Source of the DNA: Agrobacterium tumefaciens
GTDB taxonomy: Bacteria; Pseudomonadota; Alphaproteobacteria; Rhizobiales; Rhizobiaceae
Length of the DNA stretch: 64,000 nt
NCBI RefSeq assembly: GCF_009649785.1
Contig: NZ_WJOK01000001.1
Location: 310,001 to 374,000, forward strand
Direction: 5' to 3'
Shown piece by piece: positions 18,786-27,482 of this stretch. The translations under genes were made by a program, and so were the position numbers. How positions within the stretch are numbered: position 1 is the first letter of the stretch; the number at the start of each line of letters is the position of its first letter. Under the pieces are notes generated by a model. It was not told the origin of the DNA and did no database searches. It saw only the letters and a program-made list of their open reading frames with translations.

Positions 18786-19460
18786 ATGGCTATGTTCCGT
18801 TCATCTCGCCGGCAAGCGGCATTCGATTTCGACCTCCTGATGCCGGAAGCGCCAGTGCGCCGTACGGCGCGGGCAACCCACACCGGCCCCGATGTGGTAG
18901 ACGCGGAATTTGTCACCATCAAGGAAAACCGTGTCCGTCAGCCCGGAAACGATAATCGCGGCGCGATGCGCCGTCAGATGGAAAAACCGCCCGTCACCGC
19001 CAGTGCTCTTGGTTACGCGTTCATCGGCTGGGTGGACCGCAAATTGTCGCGCCTGTCTGTGGATGCCTATTCGGCGCTGGTTGCGGCGCTCGTCATTTTT
19101 GTTTTCATCTGCTCAGGCGGCCTGTCGGTGGTCGTGCCGGAAAAGCCGATCGTTGCGGCCGCAAACCCGCTTGCCATTTCCCATGTCACCATCACGCCGC
19201 AGGAGGCTGGCGGCATGGATGTCCTGCTCATCAACGGTATTGTGGAGAACAACGGTGCCGCTCTGGAAGAGGTGCCGGCACTTCGCGCCGACCTCTTCGT
19301 TGCCAAGGGGCAACTGGTCGCCAGCATGGTCATCGAACCGCCGGTCAGGCAGATGCAGCCCGGTTTCAGCCACGGATTTTCGGCAAAGTTGCGCCATCCC
19401 GGTGGAAAAACGCCTGAGATCAAGCTTTCCTTCGTCGAAGCGGGTGCTTCCGAACGTTGA
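18786..19460 (+). CDS. Single-pass membrane protein of unknown function
   Basis: A 224-residue protein. A polar, Arg/Pro-rich N-terminal region of about 90 residues precedes one transmembrane helix (ALVAALVIFVFICSGGLSVV) and a C-terminal domain with ISHVTITPQEAGGMDVLLIN, NGAALEEVPALRADL and MQPGFSHGFSAKLRHP. The C-terminal domain resembles the FxLYD/DUF3426-like beta-sandwich found behind single transmembrane helices, but I cannot name a family with certainty. ATG 18786 follows AAGGA at 5 bases, which decides the start over ATG 18738. It is divergent from ftsE and upstream of hpt by 70 bases. Confidence 0.72.
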   Translation: MAMFRSSRRQAAFDFDLLMPEAPVRRTARATHTGPDVVDAEFVTIKENRVRQPGNDNRGAMRRQMEKPPVTASALGYAFIGWVDRKLSRLSVDAYSALVAALVIFVFICSGGLSVVVPEKPIVAAANPLAISHVTITPQEAGGMDVLLINGIVENNGAALEEVPALRADLFVAKGQLVASMVIEPPVRQMQPGFSHGFSAKLRHPGGKTPEIKLSFVEAGASER

Positions 19461-19530
19461 CTGTGCTAACGCGTGGTCTTCGTATTTTTACTGAAAGGTA
19501 AAATCGGCAAGGCGCAGCACAGGAGAAAGA

Positions 19531-20073
19531 ATGCCCGTCGTCCGTGGAAAAAACATTGAGCCGCTTTACACCGCCGAGCAGATTGCCGAGCGCAATCGCG
19601 ACATGGCCAAGCATATAGCGAGCGGCCCGACCAAGGATTTGCTGGTCATCGCCGTGCTCAAGGGATCGTTCATTTTCGCGGCCGATCTCATCCGCGCGCT
19701 GCATGACAGCGGCCTTGCCCCCGAAGTCGAATTCATCACGCTTTCGAGCTACGGTGCCGGCACCGTTTCGCAAGGGGTGAAGATCGTCAAGGATATCGAC
19801 AGCGACGTGAAGGACCGCGATGTTCTTCTGATCGACGATATTCTCGAATCCGGCCGCACGCTGCGTTTCGCCAAGGAACTGCTTTACGAACGTGGCGCCC
19901 GTCACGTCACCATCGCCGTGCTGCTCGACAAGAAGGTCAAGCGCAAGGAAGATCTGGAGGCCGACTATGTCGGTTTCGAATGTCCCGATTATTTCGTCGT
20001 GGGTTACGGCATGGATGTGGCTTACGCCTTCCGCGAACTGCCCTTCGTAGGCGTCGTCACGGGCGACGCCTGA
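19531..20073 (+). CDS. hpt: Hypoxanthine phosphoribosyltransferase
   Basis: A 180-residue purine-salvage enzyme that transfers phosphoribose from PRPP to hypoxanthine or guanine. Landmarks are the LLVIAVLKGSFIFAADLIRA region (about residues 45-64), the PRPP-binding loop DVLLIDDILESGRTLRF (about 103-119) and the C-terminal VGYGMDVAYAFRELPFVG with the base-contacting residues. The ATG follows GGAGAAAG. It lies between a membrane-protein gene and cpdR and looks like a separate unit. Confidence 0.95.
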   Translation: MPVVRGKNIEPLYTAEQIAERNRDMAKHIASGPTKDLLVIAVLKGSFIFAADLIRALHDSGLAPEVEFITLSSYGAGTVSQGVKIVKDIDSDVKDRDVLLIDDILESGRTLRFAKELLYERGARHVTIAVLLDKKVKRKEDLEADYVGFECPDYFVVGYGMDVAYAFRELPFVGVVTGDA

Positions 20074-20116
20074 CGATTTCTGCCGTGCCGGGATGGGACA
20101 TGCCGGAGACGCCTCA

Positions 20117-20165
20117 TTAACCATTCACCCAGCGAAACCCTGGGTGTTTACCTCTTGAAAAGAGG
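20117..20165 (+). promoter_or_regulatory. cpdR leader: CtrA-like site and two hairpins
   Basis: TTAACCAT at 20117-20124 matches the short CtrA recognition element known in Caulobacter and Rhizobiales. It is followed by two perfect hairpins: CACCCAG/CTGGGTG (20126-20132 with 20140-20146) and CCTCTT/AAGAGG around GAA (20151-20156 with 20160-20165). The first hairpin might instead be a weak terminator for hpt. CpdR acts in the same cell-cycle circuit as CtrA, so CtrA control would make sense, but a single short motif is weak evidence. Confidence 0.35.
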
Positions 20166-20215
20166 AGCCTGCGATGTTGCTCACGGCTGGAAATGATGCC
20201 CAGGAGCAATGATTA

Positions 20216-20575
20216 ATGGCGAAGATTCTGATTACCGAAGATGAGGATGCATTGCGGGCTTTCGTTGCCCGTGCGCTGCGTCTCGACGGTCACGAGACCC
20301 ACGAGGCGGCAGACGGCGAGCAGGGGCTGGAGAAGCTTCAGGAAACCAATTTCGATCTCCTTCTTTCGGATATCCGCATGCCGGTCATGGATGGCATCGA
20401 GCTGGCGCACCGCGCCGCCGAACGCTTCCCGGCCATGCGCATCCTGTTGATGACGGGTTATGCCGAACAGCGCGAACGCGCTGATGATCTGGCAGAAAAG
20501 ATCGTGGACGTGGTTTCAAAACCTTTTGCGCTTCCGGATATCCGCAAGGCTGTTGCGCGGGCGCTTGCGGCCTGA
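20216..20575 (+). CDS. cpdR: Cell-cycle response regulator CpdR
   Basis: A 119-residue stand-alone receiver domain. Residues D9 and D11 form the acidic pocket, D52 in LLLSDIRMPVMDG is the phospho-acceptor, T80 lies in LLMTGYAEQRER and K102 in VVSKPFALPDI. There is no output domain. The sequence MAKILITEDEDALRAFVARA is characteristic of alphaproteobacterial CpdR, which when unphosphorylated directs ClpXP to its substrates at the cell pole. The C-terminus ends in two alanines, as in CpdR proteins that are themselves ClpXP substrates. A strong terminator follows 28 bases after the stop. Confidence 0.93.
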   Translation: MAKILITEDEDALRAFVARALRLDGHETHEAADGEQGLEKLQETNFDLLLSDIRMPVMDGIELAHRAAERFPAMRILLMTGYAEQRERADDLAEKIVDVVSKPFALPDIRKAVARALAA

Positions 20576-20603
20576 GCGATAAGGCTACAGAGATTTGAGA
20601 AAG

Positions 20604-20629
20604 GGCGGCCCTTTGGGCCGCCTTTTTTT
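20604..20629 (+). terminator. Rho-independent terminator of cpdR
   Basis: A perfect 8-base-pair stem, GGCGGCCC (20604-20611) with GGGCCGCC (20615-20622), a TTT loop and a run of seven T residues (20623-20629). This is a textbook intrinsic terminator placed just after cpdR. Confidence 0.92.
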
Positions 20630-20655
20630 GTTGCGGAGTTATCAACTCTCTCCGC

Positions 20656-20686
20656 CGTCATGCTCGGGACAAGGCCGAGGATGACG
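20656..20686. repeat. Intergenic imperfect palindrome
   Basis: CGTCAT-x-CTCGG (from 20656) is mirrored by CCGAG-x-ATGACG (to 20686) around a short centre. Palindromes of the GTCATCCTCGG...CCGAGGATGAC kind are scattered between genes in many rhizobial genomes. Only one copy was noticed in this window; it lies between the cpdR terminator and the end of the TIGR02302 gene. Confidence 0.55.
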
Positions 20687-20768
20687 TGGAGTGTTTGATA
20701 AGCTGGCCTTTCCTAAAAAATGCGCGAGGTTAAACACGCCCGATCGCTAGGAATGGCGGCCTCCATCC

Positions 20769-23465
20769 TCACCGTATATCCAGCAACCGCTCCAGATAAC
20801 GCCGCTCGATTTCACCCGGCGGGTTGTTGCCGAGCTTTTCCCGGATAGCCTCGAGAATTTCGCGGGCGCGCTGCACGTCGATCTCATCAGGCACCTTCAC
20901 CTGGTCGCCGAAATCGGGGCCGGTTGTGCTGCGCGGACGGCCGAGTGGATCGCGGCCGTTCTGTCCGCCTTGGCCCGCCATGCCTTCCTGCCCCTGTCCG
21001 GGCTGCTGTCCCTGCTGGCGCATGGCCTGCATGATCTGGCCCATCATATCCTGCGCGCCCTGTCGCAGCGCGTTCAGCGCATTGCCCTGACCTTCGACCG
21101 CCTGTTCGCCCTGGCTTTTGCCGAGTGCTTCGCCGGCGCCTTCCATTTCCTGCTGCGCCTTGCCGAAGTTTTCGCCCGGCTCCATGCCGAGATCACGAAG
21201 GCCCTGCTGCAATTCGCCCAGCTGCTTGCCCAGCGCGTCCTGCTGCGCCCTCAGATTTTTCAGCGCCTCGCGCAATTGTTCGGCGGTCATCTGCTCGCTC
21301 GGCTGTCCGCCTTGCTGGCCGTTCTCGCCCTGCTGGCCCTGCTGGCCCTGTTGCGGTGATTCACCGTTTTCACCCGTCTGCGGGTCCTGACCTTCGCCGC
21401 CATCCTGCGGGTCGCCGCGCTGCATGCGGTCACGCAGCGCCTGATCGAGCTTGAAGGTCTCGTCCATCAGCTTCTGCTGCTGTTGCAGAATTTCCCCCAG
21501 CTTGTCGATCTGCTGGCGCATCTTGCTGCTTTGCTGCTGCCCCTGCTGGCCCTGACGTTGCGGCCGTCCCGCCTGCAGGTTGTTCATCATGCGTTGCAGC
21601 TGCGAGAGCATTTCCTGTGCTGCGTCACGGTTGCCGGAGCGCGCGAGGTTTTCGATCTGGTTCATCATGTTTTCGAGATCGCGCTGCCGCAAGACGTTTT
21701 GTGCCTGCTGGTTCATGTTGGCTTGCGGCGCATTCTGCATGCGCTGTGCAAGCTCGCTCATGAACTGCTGCATCGCCTCACGCAGTTCCTGCATCAGCTT
21801 GGCGACTTCCTCATCGGAGGCATTGCGCTGAAGCGCCTCGGAAAGCGCTGTCTGCGCATCACGCAGGCGTTTTTCCGCCTGCGAAAGATCACCATCCTCG
21901 ATGCCGAGCGCGATCTCCCAGAGATAATCGGCGGTGTTCTTCAGCATCTCCTCATTATAGGCGAGCCGCATGCGGGTCTGCGCCGATTGCAGCAGGAGAT
22001 AGTGCGTGGTGTTGGGAATGGTTTCATCCGGACGCAGACCAACCGCCTCGTTATAGGCGATCGCCTTTGGCATCTGGCGCGTGTCGAGCGAGAATATCTG
22101 CCGCTGTTCGGCAACCGAAGCCGCCAGCGGTTCAGAGAAATTGCGGCCCGGCAGCACCATTTCATGCGCGGGGCTGCGGCCGGTCTGGCCGGCACCATCT
22201 GTTGCCACCAGCGTGATGCGCACGCGCTTACCTGCCATGGGATGTTCGGTCAGGTTGCGGCTGGTCAGCCCCTTGATCTCGCGGTTGTTCTGCCGCGGCA
22301 GGTCGAGCTTGAATTCCGGCGGCGGGTAAAGTGCTGTTGCACCCTCCGCAACGCCAAGCGGCTCGATGATGGCGTGGGCTTCCTTGATGCCATAGTCGTC
22401 CTTGGCGGTGAAACCCACCTCCAGCGCACCATTGACGGCGCGGCGCGGCATGTTGTCGAAGCCGATGGTCGGTGGCTGGTCAGGAATGACGTTGAACACC
22501 CATTGTTCGCCATTGGCGGTGATCATGCCGCTTTCGGTCACATCCATTGCAAAGGTGCGCGGTGTGACAGGTTGATCCGGCGCGCGTTTTTCTGTCTGTG
22601 CCGCCACATCGCCACTTGCGCTGTCGGCGCGCGCCGCTTCGGGGGCAAGCTTCTGCAGGGCGCCGGCGGTCTCAGGCTCGAAGGTCACTTCCTCGCCGCC
22701 ATCGCCACCGGTCATGCGGATCGTCAGTTTGGAGGATTGCGGCACGGACACCGCGTCGTGGCCAGTCGCATCGCGCCCTGTCAGAAAAATCGGGGCGCGG
22801 CCGGTATAGGCGGGCGGCGTGACCCAGGCGTCGAGACGGATATCGGGATTGAGCGGACCGGCTGCCGGCCGGCTACGGAAGGCATCTGCAATCGTGCCTG
22901 CACCATTGGAATAGGAAAAACCGAAGGCGACAACCAGAAAAAGGGCGGGAATGGCGCGTAGTGCCGAGCGGTCGTAACGGGCGATATCTGGTTTCGGCAG
23001 GCCGGCATTCAGCGCGGCGATGCGTTCCGCCATACGGATCTGGTGTTCTTTCCACAAGGCGCGGGAAATGGGGGTGTCCAACGCCGGTTCGTCTTCCTGC
23101 ACGCCGACTGGCTGGTGAGCGAGACCATTGCGTTCTTCCAGAAGGCGGGACGCGTCGTTGTCTGTCGGCCATTTCAGCCGGACGATTGGCAGGATGGTGC
23201 TGATGAAACCGAAAACCAGCAGGAAAACGATGCCCAGCCGCACGAAGTCAGGCATTTGCCGGTAGAGGCCGAACCATGCGAGCGCTAGAAACGCGGCGGC
23301 GATGGAAAGCGGCCACAGCGTCTTCGGTGCTACTCTTTCCGAAAACAACACGATTTTTGCGAAGAAGCGTTTAGCCGCAACCCGGCGGGCAAGATCCGGC
23401 CGCTGCGCGAATGCGCCGGTAGGGCGCTTTCTGCCTGTCCTGTCCTCTCCGGCTGTGGTCATCAA
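20769..23465 (-). CDS. TIGR02302 family membrane protein (DUF4175-like)
   Basis: An 898-residue protein. Two N-terminal transmembrane segments (about residues 50-100: LWPLSIAAAFLALAWFGLY and LGIVFLLVFGFISTILPIV) and a third near residue 175 precede a large periplasmic beta-rich region (about 200-450) and a long helical region. From about residue 590 the sequence becomes extremely Gln-, Gly-, Met- and Asn-rich (for example QQGQQGQQGENGQQGG) with predicted coiled-coil character, ending in EIDVQRAREILEAIREKLGN. The length and layout match the alphaproteobacterial TIGR02302 family, whose function is unknown. It follows lysA on the same strand after 175 bases. Confidence 0.9.
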   Translation of the reverse strand: MMTTAGEDRTGRKRPTGAFAQRPDLARRVAAKRFFAKIVLFSERVAPKTLWPLSIAAAFLALAWFGLYRQMPDFVRLGIVFLLVFGFISTILPIVRLKWPTDNDASRLLEERNGLAHQPVGVQEDEPALDTPISRALWKEHQIRMAERIAALNAGLPKPDIARYDRSALRAIPALFLVVAFGFSYSNGAGTIADAFRSRPAAGPLNPDIRLDAWVTPPAYTGRAPIFLTGRDATGHDAVSVPQSSKLTIRMTGGDGGEEVTFEPETAGALQKLAPEAARADSASGDVAAQTEKRAPDQPVTPRTFAMDVTESGMITANGEQWVFNVIPDQPPTIGFDNMPRRAVNGALEVGFTAKDDYGIKEAHAIIEPLGVAEGATALYPPPEFKLDLPRQNNREIKGLTSRNLTEHPMAGKRVRITLVATDGAGQTGRSPAHEMVLPGRNFSEPLAASVAEQRQIFSLDTRQMPKAIAYNEAVGLRPDETIPNTTHYLLLQSAQTRMRLAYNEEMLKNTADYLWEIALGIEDGDLSQAEKRLRDAQTALSEALQRNASDEEVAKLMQELREAMQQFMSELAQRMQNAPQANMNQQAQNVLRQRDLENMMNQIENLARSGNRDAAQEMLSQLQRMMNNLQAGRPQRQGQQGQQQSSKMRQQIDKLGEILQQQQKLMDETFKLDQALRDRMQRGDPQDGGEGQDPQTGENGESPQQGQQGQQGENGQQGGQPSEQMTAEQLREALKNLRAQQDALGKQLGELQQGLRDLGMEPGENFGKAQQEMEGAGEALGKSQGEQAVEGQGNALNALRQGAQDMMGQIMQAMRQQGQQPGQGQEGMAGQGGQNGRDPLGRPRSTTGPDFGDQVKVPDEIDVQRAREILEAIREKLGNNPPGEIERRYLERLLDIR

Positions 23466-23640
23466 TCCGTTCTCCCGGTTCTGGCCACGTCAAACGCCAT
23501 TCCCGGAACGGCGAGCTGCTTGTATTATGAGAAGCAAGGATAACATTCTTTGTGGCGAAGACGAGGGCAAGTGGATGCTCACCCCCATTTTTTAGGCAGC
23601 TTCGCTCAATTGTGATCGACCAAGCCGGATGTATGGCGGA

Positions 23641-24909
23641 TCAATCGAGCCAGGCGGGTACTGAATCGAGAGCGATCAGCTCTTCATAGGTTCCGCGCGG
23701 GCGGATGACGTGGAACTTGTCACCCTTTACCAGCACTTCCGGCACCAACAGGCGCGAATTATAGGTGCCTGCCTGCACGGCGCCGTAAGCACCGGCGGAG
23801 CTGACGGCAATCAGATCACCCGGCTGCGGTGCGGCCATCTCGCGGTCCAGCGCCAGATAGTCACCCGTTTCGCAGACGGGGCCAACGATATCGGCCTTGA
23901 TGCGAGGGGCGTCTACCGCGGGCTGCACGACAGGGCGGATGCCGTGATAGGCCTCGTAAAGCGTCGGGCGGATGAGGTCGTTCATCGCGCCATCGACAAT
24001 CACGAAGTTCTTTTCGCCGCCATCCTTCACATAGATCACTTCCGTCACCAGAATGCCGGCATTGCCGACGATCAGGCGTCCCGGTTCGGTGATGATCTTG
24101 CAGTTGAGGCTCTTTAGCTCGTTCTTGACGATATGCGCATAGGCATCCGGCAGCGGCGGCGGATTATTGTCCTCGCGGTAGGGAATGCCGAGACCGCCGC
24201 CGATATCGACGTGGCTGATCGTGTGCCCGTCCGTGCGCAGGGATTCCACCAGTTCGCGCAGCAAGCGGAACGCATCCTCGAAGGGCTGCAATTCTGTGAT
24301 CTGGCTGCCGATATGCATATCGATGCCGGTGACTTCGATGCCGGGCAGGGTGGCGGCGTGGGCATAGACCGCACGCGCCCGCTCATAGGAAATGCCGAAC
24401 TTGTTTTCTTTTTTGCCGGTGGAAATCTTGGCATGAGTGCGCGCATCCACATCCGGATTGATGCGGAAGGACACATGCGCCCTTTTTCCGGCCTTGACGG
24501 CGCGCAGGTTGAGGACCTCAAGCTCCGGCTCGGATTCGATGTTGAAGCAGTAGATGCCGGCTTCCAGCGCGTAATCCATTTCCGCCACCGTCTTGCCGAC
24601 GCCGGAGAACATGATGCGGTTTGCCGGTACACCGGCGCCAAGCGCGCGGCGCAATTCGCCGCCGGATACCACGTCGATACCCGCGCCAAGCTTTGCCAGC
24701 GTCTTCAGAACGGCCTGGTTGGAATTGGCCTTCATGGCGTAACAGACCATGGCGTCCACATCGGCGAAAGCGCCTGAGAACACCTTGTAGTGGCGCTCCA
24801 GCGTCGCGGTCGAATAGACATAGAACGGCGTGCCGACCGCCTTGGCGATCTCAGGCACGGGCACGTTTTCGGCGTGAAGCACGCCGTCGATATAGCCAAA
24901 ATGGTTCAC
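23641..24909 (-). CDS. lysA: Diaminopimelate decarboxylase
   Basis: A 422-residue PLP enzyme of the alanine-racemase fold that decarboxylates meso-diaminopimelate to lysine. Visible motifs are the PLP-lysine region VCYAMKANSNQAVLK (about residues 57-71), SGGELRRALGAG, HIGSQITELQPFEDA (about 195), ISHVDIGGGLGIPY (about 228) and the C-terminal active-site VGPVCETGDYLALDRE with its cysteine. The start is GTG 24909, giving VNHFGYIDGVLHAENVPVPE; there is no suitable ATG, and the frame upstream of it covers the lptM gene in another frame. It lies 13 bases after lptM. Confidence 0.95.
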   Translation of the reverse strand: MNHFGYIDGVLHAENVPVPEIAKAVGTPFYVYSTATLERHYKVFSGAFADVDAMVCYAMKANSNQAVLKTLAKLGAGIDVVSGGELRRALGAGVPANRIMFSGVGKTVAEMDYALEAGIYCFNIESEPELEVLNLRAVKAGKRAHVSFRINPDVDARTHAKISTGKKENKFGISYERARAVYAHAATLPGIEVTGIDMHIGSQITELQPFEDAFRLLRELVESLRTDGHTISHVDIGGGLGIPYREDNNPPPLPDAYAHIVKNELKSLNCKIITEPGRLIVGNAGILVTEVIYVKDGGEKNFVIVDGAMNDLIRPTLYEAYHGIRPVVQPAVDAPRIKADIVGPVCETGDYLALDREMAAPQPGDLIAVSSAGAYGAVQAGTYNSRLLVPEVLVKGDKFHVIRPRGTYEELIALDSVPAWLD

Positions 24910-24922
24910 AGGCTTTTTCCCG

Positions 24923-25126
24923 TCAGAGAAGCTTGTCGAGGATGAACGGCCGCTCCGCCGTTGCCGGCTTCGTCTCGGTTCCGTCGGCATTGCGCTTGTT
25001 GCGCATTTCGACCGGCGTGCTCGGCGGATCGATATCGCCTTTTCGCCCGCAGGCACTGAGAGCAAGACTGACGGCGAGCGCCATGCCGATGGGAACGATG
25101 AGATTGCGCGCGGTTTTTGAAAGCAT
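24923..25126 (-). CDS. lptM: LptM-like small lipoprotein
   Basis: A 67-residue lipoprotein. Residues 1-24 form a signal peptide ending in the lipobox LALSAC, followed by GRKGDIDPPSTPVEM, the short Gly/Pro-rich tail characteristic of LptM (formerly YifL), which helps LptD oxidative maturation in enterobacteria. Position directly upstream of lysA is conserved across proteobacteria and supports the call. Start 25126 was chosen because it begins the signal peptide; upstream in-frame codons are not lipoprotein-like. An argH terminator lies just upstream, so lptM-lysA has its own promoter. Confidence 0.85.
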   Translation of the reverse strand: MLSKTARNLIVPIGMALAVSLALSACGRKGDIDPPSTPVEMRNKRNADGTETKPATAERPFILDKLL

Positions 25127-25164
25127 GAGCCTGTCCAAAGGAAATATGTGCTTCTCTGATAACG

Positions 25165-25192
25165 AAAAACAGGGCGCTTGTGCACCCTGTTT
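25165..25192 (-). terminator. Intrinsic terminator downstream of argH
   Basis: On the minus strand AACAGGGTGC pairs with GCGCCCTGTT around ACAA, with one G-T wobble, and is followed by TTTC after the pairing T residues. It lies about 130 bases after the argH stop and about 40 bases before the lptM start, so it separates the two transcription units. Confidence 0.75.
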
Positions 25193-25321
25193 CTTGTGAT
25201 CGCAGCGTAACGCAGATTTATGAGGGCGGCGGAGAAAAATGGAATCGTTTCCGCCGCCCATTTTAATTTGTCTGCGCATCGGATTTTCCGAAAACCGCTT
25301 CACACTTATCGGTCCGATGCG

Positions 25322-26722
25322 TTAGTTGCGTCCACGCCACCAGGCGATCTGCTTCTTGACCTCGGAAGGAGCCGTTCCGCCGAAGCTGGTGCGGCTGGCA
25401 ACCGATGCCTCGACTGAAAGAACGTCGAAAACGCCGCTTGTAATGGCCGGATGGATCGCCTGCAGGTCTTCCAGCGAAAGATCGGCCAGATCGCAGCCTT
25501 TCTTTTCCGCCAGTGCCACCGCATTTCCGGTCACATGGTGGGCGTCGCGGAAGGGCAGGCCTGCCTCGCGCACCAGCCAGTCAGCAAGATCGGTGGCGGT
25601 GGAATAGCCCGAACCGGCGGCCGCACGCATGCGGTCCTTGCGCACCTCAAGGTCGCGGATCATGCCGGTCATGGCGGCGATGGCCAGTTCCAGGCTTTCG
25701 GCGGCATCGAAAACCTGTTCCTTGTCTTCCTGCATGTCCTTGGAATAGGCGAGTGGCAGGCCCTTCATCACAGTCAAAAGCGCCACCAGCGAGCCGTTGA
25801 TGCGGCCGGTCTTGGCTCGCACCAGTTCGGCGGCGTCGGGGTTCTTCTTCTGCGGCATGATCGACGAGCCGGTGGAAAAGGCATCGGACAGGCGGATAAA
25901 GCCGAATTGCGGCGTCGACCAGATGACGATTTCTTCGGCGAGGCGCGACAGATGCGTGGCGCAGATCGAGGCGATCGACAGGAACTCCAGCGCGAAATCG
26001 CGGTCGGAAACGGTGTCGATGGAGTTGCGGGTCGGCTCGCGGAAGCCGAGCGCCTTTGCCGTCATGTGGCGGTCGATAGGATAACCGGTGCCGGCCAGCG
26101 CTGCTGCACCGATCGGGCTTTCATCCAGATGTTCGATTGCGTGACGCACGCGGGCGCGGTCACGGCCGAACATTTCCACATAGGCCATGCAATGATGGCC
26201 GAAGGTGACGGGCTGGGCCGTCTGCAGATGGGTGAAGCCGGGCATGACCGTATCGGCATTTTCCTCGGCGCGGTCGAGGAAGGCGGCGATGAGCGCGGTC
26301 AGCATGCCTTCCGTCTTCTGCAGCTCTTCCTTGACCCAGAGGCGGAAATCGAGCGCCACCTGGTCGTTGCGCGAGCGGGCGGTGTGCAGACGCCCTGCCG
26401 CCGTGCCGATGAGGGTGGCAAGTCGCGCCTCGATGTTCATGTGAATGTCTTCGAGCTTGCGCGAGAATTCGAAGCTGCCAGCCTCGATTTCTGACAGGAT
26501 CGTGTTCAGGCCGTGAACGATCTTGTCTTTATCTTCCTGCGAAATAATGCCTTTTTCCGCCAGCATGGTGGCATGCGCTATAGAGCCGCGGATGTCCTGG
26601 GCATAAAGCTTCTTGTCGAAGCCGATGGAGGCATTTATCTCTTCCATGATGGCTGATGGCCCGGAAGCGAAACGTCCGCCCCACATCTGGTTGGAGGATT
26701 TCTGATCTGTGCCGTCAGCCAT
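25322..26722 (-). CDS. argH: Argininosuccinate lyase
   Basis: A 466-residue member of the fumarase/aspartase superfamily that splits argininosuccinate into arginine and fumarate. Landmarks are [20 protein letters not shown] (about residues 13-32), [17 protein letters not shown] (about 110), the TGYPIDR segment and the superfamily signature [16 protein letters not shown] (about 285-300). Start 26722 ([12 protein letters not shown]) fits the family; 50 further codons upstream are open but overlap tlpA and are not ArgH. Its start lies only 24 bases from the divergent tlpA start. Confidence 0.96.
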   Translation of the reverse strand: MADGTDQKSSNQMWGGRFASGPSAIMEEINASIGFDKKLYAQDIRGSIAHATMLAEKGIISQEDKDKIVHGLNTILSEIEAGSFEFSRKLEDIHMNIEARLATLIGTAAGRLHTARSRNDQVALDFRLWVKEELQKTEGMLTALIAAFLDRAEENADTVMPGFTHLQTAQPVTFGHHCMAYVEMFGRDRARVRHAIEHLDESPIGAAALAGTGYPIDRHMTAKALGFREPTRNSIDTVSDRDFALEFLSIASICATHLSRLAEEIVIWSTPQFGFIRLSDAFSTGSSIMPQKKNPDAAELVRAKTGRINGSLVALLTVMKGLPLAYSKDMQEDKEQVFDAAESLELAIAAMTGMIRDLEVRKDRMRAAAGSGYSTATDLADWLVREAGLPFRDAHHVTGNAVALAEKKGCDLADLSLEDLQAIHPAITSGVFDVLSVEASVASRTSFGGTAPSEVKKQIAWWRGRN

Positions 26723-26746
26723 GTTCTGCGTGCCCTGGAGTATTCG

Positions 26747-27415
26747 ATGACAGAAAAAAGGCCGTTCAGGCTTCCTTCCGCCAGATTGGTTGCAATTGCT
26801 GCCGTTGCCGGTGTCGTGTTCGGCGCGGGTGCGGTCTGGTTCAGGCATATTGGGTCTGAGAGCCCGGTTCAAGGGGCAGCGGTTGCCGAGGCCGGTTTAT
26901 GTGAAGGTGCGGCAAACCGCATCGCCTCGCTGAAACCCCTCCTGAAGGGCCAGGTGGCGGCCATGTCGGCCACGGATACGCCGCGCGGCATCCCGCTGTC
27001 CTTCAAGGGTCCGCAAGGGTCGGACATGTCGCTTGCCGATCTCAAGGGCAAGGCGGTTCTCCTCAATCTGTGGGCCACCTGGTGCGTGCCATGCCGGGAG
27101 GAAATGCCTGCGCTGAACGCACTCGAGAAGGAAAAGGGCAGCGATGGCTTTGAGGTTGTTGCGGTCAATATCGACACCGGCGCGGACGAAAAACCGAAAG
27201 CCTTCATTGACGAATACAAGATCGACGCGCTGAAACTTTATCGCGACAGCTCCATGGGCGTCTTCAATGTTCTGAAAAAGGAAGGGCTGGCTTTCGGCCT
27301 TCCCGCAACTCTTCTGCTGGACGAAAAAGGCTGCCTGATTGCCGCCATGAACGGTCCGGCAGCCTGGGACAGCGAAGATGCCAAGGCGTTGGTATCGGCA
27401 GTGAAGGCTAAATAA
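26747..27415 (+). CDS. tlpA: Thiol:disulfide interchange protein TlpA
   Basis: A 222-residue thioredoxin-fold protein anchored by one N-terminal transmembrane helix ([19 protein letters not shown], about residues 14-32), with the domain in the periplasm. The redox motif is [18 protein letters not shown] with CVPC at about residue 117, and [20 protein letters not shown] carries the cis-proline loop. TlpA reduces copper-site cysteines during cytochrome oxidase assembly in rhizobia. Two extra cysteines (in GLCEGA and KGCLI) match the TlpA subfamily. It is divergent from argH. Confidence 0.93.
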   Translation: MTEKRPFRLPSARLVAIAAVAGVVFGAGAVWFRHIGSESPVQGAAVAEAGLCEGAANRIASLKPLLKGQVAAMSATDTPRGIPLSFKGPQGSDMSLADLKGKAVLLNLWATWCVPCREEMPALNALEKEKGSDGFEVVAVNIDTGADEKPKAFIDEYKIDALKLYRDSSMGVFNVLKKEGLAFGLPATLLLDEKGCLIAAMNGPAAWDSEDAKALVSAVKAK

Positions 27416-27425
27416 TTGTCCAGTG

Positions 27426-27445
27426 CGGGAGGGACTTACCTCCCG
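27426..27445. terminator. Bidirectional hairpin between tlpA and the dehydrogenase gene
   Basis: CGGGAGG (27426-27432) and CCTCCCG (27439-27445) form a perfect 7-base-pair stem with loop GACTTA, placed 10 bases after the tlpA stop between convergent genes. There is no T run on either side, so its strength as a terminator is uncertain. Confidence 0.45.
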
Positions 27446-27482
27446 TCATCTCGAATGATTTCAGAGGAATATCTCTTGCGCC

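Noticed and set aside
20990-21590. Tandem repeats that could suggest a CRISPR array
   Set aside because: The repetition comes from Gln/Gly codons in a continuous reading frame, with no regular spacer-repeat spacing.
21483-22961. 492-codon open frame antisense to the TIGR02302 gene
   Set aside because: Shadow of the repetitive Gln-rich coding region with no plausible product.
24910-25185. N-terminal extension of lysA by 92 codons
   Set aside because: It reads through the lptM gene in another frame, and LysA similarity begins exactly at GTG 24909.
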